Shown here piece after piece: positions 1-8,500 of a stretch of 64,000 bases of DNA. Made by a program: the position numbers and the translations under genes. Positions within the stretch are counted from its first letter, which is position 1; the number at the start of each line of letters is the position of its first letter. This DNA comes from JAFGXF01 sp963732595 (lineage in GTDB: Bacteria; Chloroflexota; Anaerolineae; Anaerolineales; Anaerolineaceae), in assembly GCA_963732595.1 (NCBI GenBank), contig CAVSZZ010000002.1, positions 1,612,001-1,676,000 on the forward strand, in the 5' to 3' direction. The notes beneath the pieces were generated by a model. It was not told the origin of the DNA. It worked only from the letters and a program-made list of their open reading frames with translations, and made no database searches.

Positions 1-1
1 G

Positions 2-283
2 ACATTCGAAAATGTGAGTAACCAGGATAAAGGACACCCCGTTTTGGAAGTTTTTGAATTTGAATCGCTGCCTGATAAACGCACGAAGGTGATGACCCGC
101 CTGGTGTTCCTGACAATCACGGACCGTGATGGCATGCTGCAAGCCGGTATCGAGAAGGGCATGCTCGAGTCGCATGAGCGCCTGGAAGAACTGCTGGCAA
201 ACAGTCATGTGGAAGACTACTTGATCAACGTGATCGATCGTGATAAGCGAAGACAGATTCACCCCCGTACGGTTAATCCATGA
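2..283 (+). CDS. AHSA1/SRPBCC family protein, 5'-truncated by window edge
   Basis: The frame is open to the left edge. The visible part is the C-terminal half of an AHSA1-type SRPBCC (START-like) protein, a fold with a hydrophobic ligand pocket; no specific substrate can be inferred. The part from the GHPVLEVFEFESLPDKRT stretch to ESHERLEELL matches the C-terminal half of the next gene (GHVIFEAINFDELPDKYT ... QSHERLDELL), so the two are tandem paralogues. A GTG at 14 could be taken as a start, but the upstream codons (T-F-E-N) continue the homology, so the real start lies outside the window. The C-terminus has about 25 extra residues compared with its neighbour. It ends 12 bases before the next ATG, which suggests co-transcription. 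Confidence 0.8.
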   Translation, partial: TFENVSNQDKGHPVLEVFEFESLPDKRTKVMTRLVFLTITDRDGMLQAGIEKGMLESHERLEELLANSHVEDYLINVIDRDKRRQIHPRTVNP

Positions 284-295
284 ACGCAGGCGAAA

Positions 296-802
296 ATGAG
301 TATCGCAAATGAGACTAAAATGATCGTGAAACCTGGGGTCCAGGAGGTTATCGTCATCCGGGAATTCAATGCCCCGCGGGAGTTGGTGTTCAAGGCCTGG
401 ATAACCCCGTCGCTATACAGCCAGTGGATCGGCCCACGCGGTTATAGTACCTTGATCGAGAGGATGGATCCGAAATCCGGTGGCCGTTGGAGCTACGTTC
501 AAACCGACCCGGCCGGTGGCAAGCATGCGTTCCATGGCTACTACCATGAGGTCACATCGCCTGAGCGCATTATCGAGACGGTCGAGTACGATAACCTGCC
601 TGAAAAAGGCCATGTGATATTCGAAGCCATCAATTTTGATGAATTACCGGACAAATACACAAGGGTGACATTACGCATCGTGTTCCTGTCGGTCGCAGAC
701 CGGGATCGCATGGCCGGACCGGAAATGGAAATGGGCATGGTCCAATCACACGAACGCCTGGACGAACTCCTGGCCAGGATCCTCGTCAAAGACAGCCTGT
801 AA
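296..802 (+). CDS. AHSA1/SRPBCC family protein
   Basis: 168 residues, a full-length AHSA1 (activator of Hsp90 ATPase homologue) SRPBCC domain. Family hallmarks are visible: the opening VIREFNAPRELVFKAWITP with the tryptophan-containing helix, the GGRWSY turn near residue 62, and a C-terminal amphipathic helix ending in SHERLDELLA. Such proteins are cytosolic, and in many bacteria they sit beside ArsR regulators or small enzymes; here no ArsR gene is adjacent. It is the second of two tandem paralogues and the first complete gene of a close-packed run ending at 2004. The ATG at 296 is followed by the conserved domain about 20 residues later, so the start is reasonable. The ligand is unknown. 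Confidence 0.85.
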   Translation: MSIANETKMIVKPGVQEVIVIREFNAPRELVFKAWITPSLYSQWIGPRGYSTLIERMDPKSGGRWSYVQTDPAGGKHAFHGYYHEVTSPERIIETVEYDNLPEKGHVIFEAINFDELPDKYTRVTLRIVFLSVADRDRMAGPEMEMGMVQSHERLDELLARILVKDSL

Positions 803-812
803 AGGAATTGGA

Positions 813-1388
813 ATGAGAAAAGTAATCTTCTTCATGCTGACCAGCCTGGATGGCTACTTCGAAGGACCAAACAGGGAGATCGATTGGCACAATACGGATG
901 AGGAATTCCAGGAATTCGCCATCGAGCAGACCAGCCAGGCGGGGGTTTTGTTATTCGGGCGGGTCACCTACGAATTGATGGCCAGTTTCTGGCCGACCCG
1001 GCAGGCGATCGAAAGCGATCCGATCACCGCTGGCCTGATGAACTCTTTGCCCAAGATCGTTTTTTCAAAGACGTTAGCCAAAGTCGACTGGCAGAACACC
1101 CGCCTGGTGAAAACGGACTTTATGAAAGAGATTGCGGATCTCAAAGAACAACCCGGGAAGGACCTCTGTATTCTCGGCAGCTCAGATCTGGCCGTATCAT
1201 TTCTCCAGGCCGGCTTGCTGGATGAGATCCGCATCCTGCTGAATCCGATCGTCCTGGGGGTGGGTAAGCCCCTGTTCAAAGGGATTAATGACCGGCTGAA
1301 GCTGAAATTGTTATGGACGCGGTTGTTCAAGAATGGGAATGTCCTGCTGGCTTACCAACCGTCTATCGGGGATAAGGCGCCAACATGA
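813..1388 (+). CDS. RibD C-terminal/dihydrofolate reductase-like protein
   Basis: 191 residues of the RibD C-terminal domain family (DHFR-like fold, usually NADPH-binding). Visible marks are the opening RKVIFFMLTSLDGYFEGPN, the GVLLFGRVTYELMASFWP stretch typical of the YwjB/YyaP branch, and DLCILGSSDLAVSFLQAGLLDEIRILLNPIVLG, which carries the nucleotide-binding Gly turn and the ILNP-like strand. There is no RibD deaminase domain, so it is not assigned to riboflavin synthesis; stand-alone members are mostly of unknown substrate. A GGAATTGG stretch precedes the ATG. Its stop overlaps the next start by four bases (ATGA), indicating translational coupling. Confidence 0.85.
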   Translation: MRKVIFFMLTSLDGYFEGPNREIDWHNTDEEFQEFAIEQTSQAGVLLFGRVTYELMASFWPTRQAIESDPITAGLMNSLPKIVFSKTLAKVDWQNTRLVKTDFMKEIADLKEQPGKDLCILGSSDLAVSFLQAGLLDEIRILLNPIVLGVGKPLFKGINDRLKLKLLWTRLFKNGNVLLAYQPSIGDKAPT

Positions 1389-1621
1389 AAGCAGAACTGA
1401 ATACTCAACCGGAGGGTGATTTCCCCCGGACCTTGGCACAGCCGGCCCGGCGGGCGCTCGCCGCTGAGGGCATCCGGAACCTCAATCAATTGACCGGGTT
1501 CCAGGAAAACGAGATCCGCAGGCTGCATGGCATCGGTCCAAAGGCATTAAAGCAGCTCACCCAGGCCCTGGCTGAACGAAGGCTTAAATTCACCCCCGAC
1601 CACGAGGAACAGGCATCATGA
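1385..1621 (+). CDS. small helix-hairpin-helix protein
   Basis: 78 residues with a helix-hairpin-helix of the kind found in the RNA polymerase alpha C-terminal domain and related DNA-binding proteins. The pattern is ARRALAAEGIRNLNQLTGF followed by EIRRLHGIGPKALKQLTQAL, where LHGIGPKAL is the hairpin that contacts the DNA backbone. Small proteins like this are commonly encoded next to DUF1801 and SRPBCC genes, as here; their role is not established. The ATG overlaps the stop of the reductase gene, and its own stop overlaps the DUF1801 start, both as ATGA, so the three genes are very likely translated from one message. Confidence 0.8.
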   Translation: MKAELNTQPEGDFPRTLAQPARRALAAEGIRNLNQLTGFQENEIRRLHGIGPKALKQLTQALAERRLKFTPDHEEQAS

Positions 1622-2004
1622 TCCAATCCAATTCGAACGCAACAGCGACGCCATCTGAGCGCATAACCAGGCAGATCGAGGAATTGAATGACTGGCGTGG
1701 CGGTGTGATTGCCAGAGTCCGCCGGTTGATCCTGGACGCCTCCCCGGGTATTCGTGAAGAATGGAAATGGGGAACTGCAGTCTGGTCGTCGCATGGATTG
1801 ATATGCAGTGCAGCTGCGTTCAAGGATCACGTGAAAGTCCATTTTTTCCAGGGTGCCTTCCTGTCGGATTCCCAGGCTTCGTTCAATGCCGGTCTGGATG
1901 CTGCTAAAATGCGGGCCATTGATATCAAAGAGGGCCAGGAGATCGACGAAGAAGGTTTAAAGGATCTCGTTCGTGCCGCGGTTGCTTTCAATGAGCACAA
2001 GTAA
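1618..2004 (+). CDS. DUF1801 (YdhG-like) protein
   Basis: 128 residues matching the DUF1801 family. Visible marks are the N-terminal helix with LNDWRGGVIARVRRLILDASPGIREEWKWGTAVWS, then a strand with FKDHVKVHFFQGAFL, and the C-terminal helix EEGLKDLVRAAVAFNEH. The fold is related to YdhG/YjhG proteins of unknown biochemical function; some members bind iron-chaperone-like partners, but nothing here tests that. It is the last gene of the overlapping run that begins before the window. No convincing strong terminator follows; a short 7-bp stem (TGCCAAC/GTTGGCA) lies near 2160-2182. Confidence 0.8.
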   Translation: MIQSNSNATATPSERITRQIEELNDWRGGVIARVRRLILDASPGIREEWKWGTAVWSSHGLICSAAAFKDHVKVHFFQGAFLSDSQASFNAGLDAAKMRAIDIKEGQEIDEEGLKDLVRAAVAFNEHK

Positions 2005-2304
2005 AGTGATACCCCGATAAGCAACATTATGCCCGTTGTTTATCGAAGAGGAAAAATGGAATGGGGATGATCGTGGTAACCGAATCCCTGTCATCGGGAG
2101 GGTTCATGGAAAAATCGATCTGGTCACACCCTTAATCGCTTCTCTCAATAATGTAAAGATGCCAACTTTTTGTGGTTGGCACCTTTGGCTGTATTTCTTT
2201 GGAATCCCTGGCAGATAAGCCGGGGGCTTATTCCCGGGTTCAGCAGCTGATTGTCAGGCGGAAATGTTGCCTGGGCTATTGCCTTTCGATAACCATTACC
2301 GGGT
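2005..2304. other. intergenic gap with weak hairpin
   Basis: Three hundred bases between the DUF1801 gene and the converging membrane-protein gene. The only structure seen is the hairpin TGCCAAC-N9-GTTGGCA near 2160-2182, which could end transcription from the left although it lacks a clean T-tract. A 60-codon frame at 2036-2218 shows no family features and is not called. Confidence 0.4.
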
Positions 2305-3147
2305 TCATTTTCCGGGCAATTGTTGTTGCCTCATTTTAGAAAGAAAAACCAGGCCTACCAGGAATAACATGTAGCTGATCGTGTAAGGCACATCCACCAG
2401 AAAAACACTCATGAAATTGGCATGACCATCAGGATAATAAAGATCCTTTACCGATGCATAGGTGAAGAACAGATCTGAAAAAGAGACCACGATGAATCCC
2501 AGTGATATCCACAGCCAGGATTGGGAGAATGAGCCTTTGTTGGCAGAAAAGAGAATGCGCAAGGCCAGGATCAGGAGGACCATGTCAGCCAGCGGATAGA
2601 ACAAATCGATGATGCTCTCAAGGAGGAGAGACGGATCGTACGCCTGGATAATGGGAAGCAGGAGGCCGACGATGGTAAAACCAATGAGTACGAAGCTGAT
2701 TAAAACCAGGATGAGCTGATTCATCCGGCTGATCCTGCCGGTGTTCGAGCGCGACCTCAACAATAATGCCAGGTATAAAAAGAAATACCCAATGCACCAG
2801 AAGAGGTCAGCCCAACCCGGATAAGGAGCTTCCTGACCTTGCAGAAATGCGACCGTCCAGATCACTTCCGCGATCGTCCAGAAACCCCATCCGAGGATTA
2901 ACCCGATCCAGAGTGTCCGTGCCCGGGGGCTCTGCGAGACTTGCCGCATCAGCGAGATCGCCAGTATGGTCACAAGCAGCGCCAGGATCGGATTCAAGAT
3001 GGTATTAATCAATATCGTCAGCGAGTCATCCTGACCAAATATCAGGATGTTCAGGATCACAAAGCCGATTCCCAGAACTAGGATCAGGATGACCGCCGGA
3101 TTCCTCCAAATATTGCTTTTGTTATTTTGTATGTTTTGTACAGACAT
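2305..3147 (-). CDS. multi-span membrane protein, possible sensor-type domain
   Basis: 280 residues with about eight predicted membrane spans and short loops. The sequence contains YPGWADLFWCIGYFFL, LFYPLADMVLLILALRI and SFSDLFFTY. These repeated aromatic-Ala/Ser-Asp motifs inside membrane segments resemble the integral-membrane sensor region found N-terminal to some histidine kinases and diguanylate cyclases. No kinase or GGDEF domain follows, so it stands alone and the similarity is only suggestive. A GAGGGAAAAA stretch precedes the ATG on the minus strand, supporting the start. The gene is apparently monocistronic and points at the short operon on the left. No function is claimed. Confidence 0.7.
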   Translation of the reverse strand: MSVQNIQNNKSNIWRNPAVILILVLGIGFVILNILIFGQDDSLTILINTILNPILALLVTILAISLMRQVSQSPRARTLWIGLILGWGFWTIAEVIWTVAFLQGQEAPYPGWADLFWCIGYFFLYLALLLRSRSNTGRISRMNQLILVLISFVLIGFTIVGLLLPIIQAYDPSLLLESIIDLFYPLADMVLLILALRILFSANKGSFSQSWLWISLGFIVVSFSDLFFTYASVKDLYYPDGHANFMSVFLVDVPYTISYMLFLVGLVFLSKMRQQQLPGK

Positions 3148-3251
3148 TTTTCCCTCTTTATTTATGTGGTATTGATTCGGATTGACACTTAATCACTTGA
3201 CTGATAATTCATAATACAACTGCCTATCATCTGATCGTGCGAAGTGGGAGT

Positions 3252-3842
3252 TCATACATTCAAATAAATGAAGCCTCCTTTATCAAGTCCGATTACAATC
3301 GGGCGCGGCCCGTATTTACTGAATAGATATTTCTTATCAATCAGGGAGAGGGCGGATTTTACAACCAGGCTGGCATAACCCAGACAAAGGATGTTTTCAC
3401 CTTGTTGTGCCCCATTGAACTTACGAATCAGATAATACATCTCGTCCAGAATACCGGATTTGGCGTAGCACCCTTCGGGTAAATAGGAATCATCACCCAG
3501 TTGAGCCCACCCGCCTGACCGATCATCAGCATCGAACCTGGGAGAACCGGAGAAATAGAGATCACAGGAGGTGACGCCGTCGTTGAGGACCGGGTGGTAT
3601 ACGCCAAACCAGAATGCTTGGATGGTATCTGCTGGTGGGTTGGCAGTAATTGTCTTGCTCAGCCAATGCTGGAGTACGGGTAATTCCTTTTCGAATTTCA
3701 GATCACCAATTTTCTTCCACGCCTTGCTGTCTTGAACCCTGGCACAATATTCCAAAAAGTAATTCATGCTCGGCCGGATGCCCGTGGAATATCCCAGGAT
3801 GGTTTGGATGAGTGCCTTCTCTTCTGTCAAATTGATTTCCAT
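3252..3842 (-). CDS. unrecognised protein, paralogue A of a local three-member family
   Basis: 196 residues, no signal peptide or membrane span, not recognised. It has two paralogues in the window (9655-10281 and the broken 10501-11187). Features shared by all three are an N-terminal helix ending in (L/E)YC, a (H/Q)QWL or QHWL segment followed by P(P)-x-IxAFxFG, an acidic central strand region with xDLYxxG(S/A), a (D)DDSYxPEG-like turn, an ILCLGYASLxVK helix, and a C-terminal RP(I/M)xVGxDxGxFIxxN strand. The C-terminal pattern resembles small cytosolic proteins of immunity or SUKH-like type, but I cannot assign one. The ATG has a plausible upstream region on the minus strand. Function unknown; confidence is for it being a gene. 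Confidence 0.7.
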   Translation of the reverse strand: MEINLTEEKALIQTILGYSTGIRPSMNYFLEYCARVQDSKAWKKIGDLKFEKELPVLQHWLSKTITANPPADTIQAFWFGVYHPVLNDGVTSCDLYFSGSPRFDADDRSGGWAQLGDDSYLPEGCYAKSGILDEMYYLIRKFNGAQQGENILCLGYASLVVKSALSLIDKKYLFSKYGPRPIVIGLDKGGFIYLNV

Positions 3843-4052
3843 AATAGATTGCCTCTTTGAGACATTATCCGCCCCCTTGGCGGGCTTGAAATTGCGATTT
3901 AATAAAGGAATGAAGACACTATTCTACCATAGAGATAATTCACAGAGTAGTTGTTATAGCATATTAAAGCGCTGAATAATGGTTAAGAGCGTATCAAGAT
4001 TCGTACGGTTGTGTACATATTATAGTCACGGACAATCGTGTTATTGAATATG

Positions 4053-4087
4053 AAAAGGCACCCTCTTGGATATAACAGGTGCCTTTT
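4053..4087 (-). terminator. rho-independent-type terminator
   Basis: Perfect 10-bp stem AAAAGGCACC / GGTGCCTTTT with a 15-base loop. It lies just downstream of the small membrane protein gene on the minus strand, and the A/T ends of the stem provide the T-tract. Confidence 0.75.
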
Positions 4088-4109
4088 ATGGTTAATACGG
4101 TTAGTTTCC

Positions 4110-4295
4110 TCAGCTGATCAGACGGACAGCCACACCCAGGTACCAGGGCCAGATGATCAGTGCCAGCAAGGCTTTCCACCAGACCAGCTGCAGAAAGCCG
4201 ATGGTGAACATCCAGCCGATGACCCAGATGGCGCCGCAGGCGCCTTCACTTCCGACTTTCACTTTGTGATGGTGATGATGAACTTCTTCAGACAT
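4110..4295 (-). CDS. small two-span membrane protein with His-rich N-terminus
   Basis: 61 residues: MSEEVHHHHHKVKV, then two hydrophobic segments (about residues 20-38 and 40-59) rich in tryptophan. It has a good minus-strand ribosome binding site (AAGGAG eight bases before the ATG) and is followed directly by a strong terminator at 4053-4087, so it is very likely a real single-gene unit. The five-histidine run could bind metal, but this is speculation. No family was recognised. Other frames in this stretch lack both a binding site and compositional sense. Confidence 0.75.
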   Translation of the reverse strand: MSEEVHHHHHKVKVGSEGACGAIWVIGWMFTIGFLQLVWWKALLALIIWPWYLGVAVRLIS

Positions 4296-4351
4296 GATGA
4301 ACTCTCCTTATCAGATATAGGTTGCTTAATTCGATATACGCAAAATACGGG

Positions 4352-4390
4352 GTGGGGTTTCGACCGGACTGTGCGTCGCACAGCCCCTAC
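4352..4390. repeat. palindromic repeat, GTAGGGG-type
   Basis: Contains the perfect palindrome CTGTGCG-T-CGCACAG (4369-4383) inside outer arms GTGGGG/CCCCTAC. On the minus strand it reads GTAGGGGCTGTGCG..., like the palindromes at 15295-15326, 16010-16037 and 18767-18796. Interpreted as an interspersed extragenic palindrome. Confidence 0.6.
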
Positions 4391-4412
4391 GGTAAAATAA
4401 TGAAAATAAGCG

Positions 4413-5099
4413 ATGACTACCTCTTCCCACGCTGAACACGTTTCCGCCCTTTTTAGCCGCATCGCGCGCCGCTACGATTTGATGAACCGTCTAATGACCT
4501 TCAGCCAGGACCAGCGTTGGCGCCGGCTGGCAGCCTGTCGGGCTGCTCCCGGTCCCGGTCAGCTCATCCTCGACCTGGGCGCCGGCACGGGTGACCTGGG
4601 GCTGGCGCTCATCAGGGCTCAACCGGCTGCCAGGGTGATCTGCGCGGACTTCAACCCGGTCATGCTGGCCGGCGCGCGGGGGAAGGGTCTCAGGGCGCTG
4701 GTCGTGGCGGATGCGCTGAACCTTCCGTTTGGAGCCCTTCAATTCGATGCGTTGGTATCGGGTTTCCTGGTGAGAAATGTCAGCGACCTGGAACGAGCAT
4801 TGATCGAAATGGGGCGGGTGTTGAAACCGGGTGGCCGTCTGGTCGTATTGGACACAACACGCCCTCGCAGGAATGTCCTGCTGCCGTTCATCCGTTTTTA
4901 CCTGCGGGTCATCATCCCGCTGTTGGGGAGGGTGGTGACTGGTGACCGGGAGGCGTACCGCTACCTGCCGGCCTCGACCGAAGGATTTCTATTTGCCGAG
5001 GAGTTGGCCGAGAAACTGCGCATAGCCGGTTTCCTCGAAGTGGGTTTTCAGCGCCTGATGTTTGGGACCGCCGCGCTGCATTGGGGAAGGAAGAACTGA
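4413..5099 (+). CDS. UbiE/MenG-like demethylmenaquinone methyltransferase
   Basis: 228 residues, a class I SAM-dependent methyltransferase of the UbiE/COQ5 group. N-terminal FSRIARRYDLMNRLMTFSQDQRWRR is the classic opening of the family, followed by SAM motif I LILDLGAGTGDLG (51-63), motif II ICADFNPVML, and the post-motif strand RLVVLDTT. In respiratory quinone synthesis such enzymes C-methylate demethylmenaquinone; a related quinone methylation is possible. It is slightly shorter than usual in the insertion before the C-terminal segment. No quinone genes are adjacent. The last 213 bases recur in diverged form at 9416-9634, showing that part of the gene was duplicated. The ATG at 4413 starts about 11 residues before conserved sequence. 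Confidence 0.85.
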   Translation: MTTSSHAEHVSALFSRIARRYDLMNRLMTFSQDQRWRRLAACRAAPGPGQLILDLGAGTGDLGLALIRAQPAARVICADFNPVMLAGARGKGLRALVVADALNLPFGALQFDALVSGFLVRNVSDLERALIEMGRVLKPGGRLVVLDTTRPRRNVLLPFIRFYLRVIIPLLGRVVTGDREAYRYLPASTEGFLFAEELAEKLRIAGFLEVGFQRLMFGTAALHWGRKN

Positions 5100-5154
5100 A
5101 CCACGACCCTAAAGCGCTCAAACGCTCCGGTGGGGCGCTTGAGAGAACACGAAG
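5097..5154 (+). repeat. interspersed repeat (ACCACGACCCTAAAG family), copy 1
   Basis: Begins TGAACCACGACCCTAAAG, continues through a GCGCTC...GGTGGGGCGCTTGAG hairpin and ends AACACGAAG. The reverse complement of 16981-17046 shows the same order of blocks with substitutions, so this is a dispersed repeat. The rest of the gap to 5512 is AT-rich, shows no recognisable gene, and presumably holds the promoter of the surface-protein gene. Confidence 0.65.
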
Positions 5155-5512
5155 CTCTCTTGGATAGCCACAAATCTGACTGGATGATTCTTAATACTCT
5201 GTGAGTCGCTGTATACCTTAACACGCTTTTAGAGCATCTCAATCTCCCTTAAATTGAAAGTTGGTATCGCCAGATTTCAATATATAATAAGAATAGGTAG
5301 ACGGGAGTTTAGTGGCAGCAAGGAATTAGTTGCTACGAATTAGATTTGCTTTCAAAGAATCCATTGTTTAACTATTGAAAGATTGTTTTCCCTGGGCATC
5401 GAGGTGGATAATTAACTATGATAAGTAATTGTAAGGCTAAAATTAACGCCTTCTCATATAATTAACTCGTGCACCAAGCATCTTATACAACCATCACATC
5501 AGGAGGAAATAC

Positions 5513-8500
5513 ATGGATGTAAGACGATTAGGCTGGTTCTGCTTGTTAACCATTTCATTGTTGCTGGCTGTAACCCTTGTCAACTTGCTTCCGGTCCAAA
5601 CCGCCCGTGCAGCTTATTTTACAGTTACCAAACTCGAGGATTCGGATGACCACGATTGCAGTCCGAGCGATTGTTCCCTGCGGGAAGCCATCGAGGCGGC
5701 AGGCGATCAAGACGAAATCGATTTCGGTACTTTGGTTGGAACGATTGTGTTGGATAGCGAGCTGGTCATCGACAAGATGGTCTACATCCATGGGGAGGGT
5801 ACAAATATCACCCTCTCCGGCGGTTCAACCCATCGTATCTTCAGGATCGACAGCGACTGGCTGTCGATCGATCATGTCACCATCCAGGATGGCTATCAAT
5901 CCGGTGCAGCGGCTGAGGGTGGCGCCGTCTATATAGATAGTAATGGTCAAGCCTATATTGATTATGTAAGGTTTATTAATAATCAAGTCGAAACGACCAC
6001 CAGCCTTGGCGGCAGCCAGGCATTGGGCGGTGCGATCTATAATGCCGGTACCCTGTACCTCGGCGCTTCGGATTTCACAAATAATAGCGTATTGATCCAC
6101 GAGGTGGATGCAGGTGCGAGTGGTCAGGCGCTGGGTGGCGCTATTTATTCAAGCGGGTATGTAAATCTGAGCGGAGGAACCCTCGAGGGAAATGCCATCC
6201 AGCGAACCTATGTTGATGGATCAGATGCCACTTGCGGTGGAGGGGCTGTGTACGCCTCCGGGTTGGCCGCCATCCGTAGCGCGACCCTTTCAGGTAATCA
6301 TGTGGACTATTGTTCTGCCCGATCATCCGGTGGCGCAGTTTTATCCAGCGGAACGCTGGTTATTGAGCAAGCATTTATCGAACAGAATCAGGCTTTTTAC
6401 GGTGCCGGATTGGAGACCGTCGGCGGTAATGTCACGATCACCAACAGCTCTATATCCAATAATGAGGCCAGTTACGGCGGCGGATACTTGGTGCATACTG
6501 GCAGCAATCCAACCATCACAGGGTCAACTTTCCAGGCCAATACGGCATTGATGGGTGGTGGCCTGTATATATCCCCGGATGTGGTGGCCGGCAGTATTGA
6601 AGAAAGCATTCTACAGTATAACGTGGCCAGCCAGATGGGTGGGGGTATCTATGCCGGCGGATATCTGTTCCTGGATGGCTCGAACGTGGTGAACAACCAG
6701 GCTGGCCGAGGCGGTGGAATCGCAGTCGAATCCCGAGAATATTTATTGTTGACGGAGAGCAACGTACAAAATAACAGCGCTGATGAGGGCGGAGGTATCT
6801 ACGTCCATCCTCTGAGTGTGAGCGAACCTTTAACCCATTACTACGCTGCCGTTACCCTGGACTCCAATGAGGCAACCTTGGGAATGGGCGGCGGGATGCT
6901 CTTGGCGGGGGATTCGAGTCAGGTTGACCTGGTATTGAATTTTCAAGCCTGCACCGTCAGCCGGAATGTCGCAGCGGGTGGTGGAGGTGGTATTGCCATG
7001 ACAGGGTACTCCTCGCCTGGCGCAAGCGAGATTGAGGTAAGGATGTATTCATCCACGCTGTCCGGCAACCTGTCAGGTGGATCAGGTGGCGGTTTGTATG
7101 TCACCACCAGTTTTCCGACCTATATCGAATTTTACATGAGACATGTGACCATTACTGATAACCTGGCCCAAGGCGCAGCTGGTGGAATTTATCAAGGCAG
7201 TAGTGCGGGAATCGAACTCAGAAATAGTGTCCTCTCTGGGAATCATGCTCCGTTGCAGCCGGACACACTAGAATGCAGCGGTACGATAAATTCCATGCCC
7301 AATAATCTCTTTGGCATCCTACCAGGATGTACGATCATAACCGGTGACACACATGAAGACTTCTACGGTCCTCCTGGGGTTTACCCGCTCGCCGATAATG
7401 GCTCCACAACTGAGACGCATGCATTGGAGACCACCAGCCTGGCGGTTGACAATGGTGATCCGAATGAATGCATTACCACCGACCAACGCGGTTATCCTAC
7501 CAATTATTTGACTGGAGGTCTGTGTGACTTGGGCGCTTATGAGATTGGATCGTTCCTGCGCTTTGTAAGCACGAGCGCTTCGGTTTTCGAGGGCGCATCT
7601 GGAACCACTACCGTATTTCCACTTGAACTGTCGGTGTTACCGGCTTCCAGCGATTTCGTGTCGTTTGATTACCAAACGATCAGTTTTGAAGCTGAAACGG
7701 GTATTGATCTTCAATTCGATCAGGGAACGATGACTTTCTTTCCGGGGCAGACCAGCAAGATCATCGACCTGACGATCATAGGTGATGATACCCCGGAACC
7801 AGATGAACGAGCCCGTGTCTGGGTGCATGACGTGATCGGAGCGCAAATGGAAGGGACATCCACTGAAGCTGTCATCACGATCCTGGATGATGATGGCTAT
7901 ACTGAGATCGTCACGCCCCGTCTTCAGCCGATGGCAAGTGAATTCAATATTATGGAATCCGCTGGAAGCGTTGAGATCACCGTGATACTTGATGAAGCTT
8001 CCACAGATCAAGTCATGGTCAGTTATCAGACGACCTCGGTGTCGGCATTGTCGGGTATTGACTTTTCCAGTACGCTCGGCACGCTTGCCTTTGACCCCGG
8101 GGAAATGACGAGTTCATTCAGCATCCCCATAACTGATGATGGAATCCTGGAAGGAGAAGAATCCTTTTCGGTGGTTTTATTCAACCCGATCGGTGGATCG
8201 CTTGGCGCGCCTAATCCTGTCCGGGTGGTTATTGAAGATGATGACTACAACAGCAGTGATTATGAGTTATCTTTCACCAGCTTGACATATGATGTAAATG
8301 AAAGCGCTGACCAGGTTTTGATTAGTGCCAGCCTTTATCCGGCCAGTCCAAAATCGGTGACCGTTGAATACACTACACAACCGGGAGGAACAGCAACGGA
8401 GGAACTGGATTTCACGTCTTTGTCCGGGGAATTGTATTTCATGCCTGGTGAAACGCTTAAAACGTTTAGCCTACCAATATTGGAGGATACTGATGTTGAG

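Noticed and set aside
2036..2218. 60-codon open frame after the DUF1801 gene
   Set aside because: No family features, a poor ribosome binding site, and a composition unlike the neighbours; probably chance.
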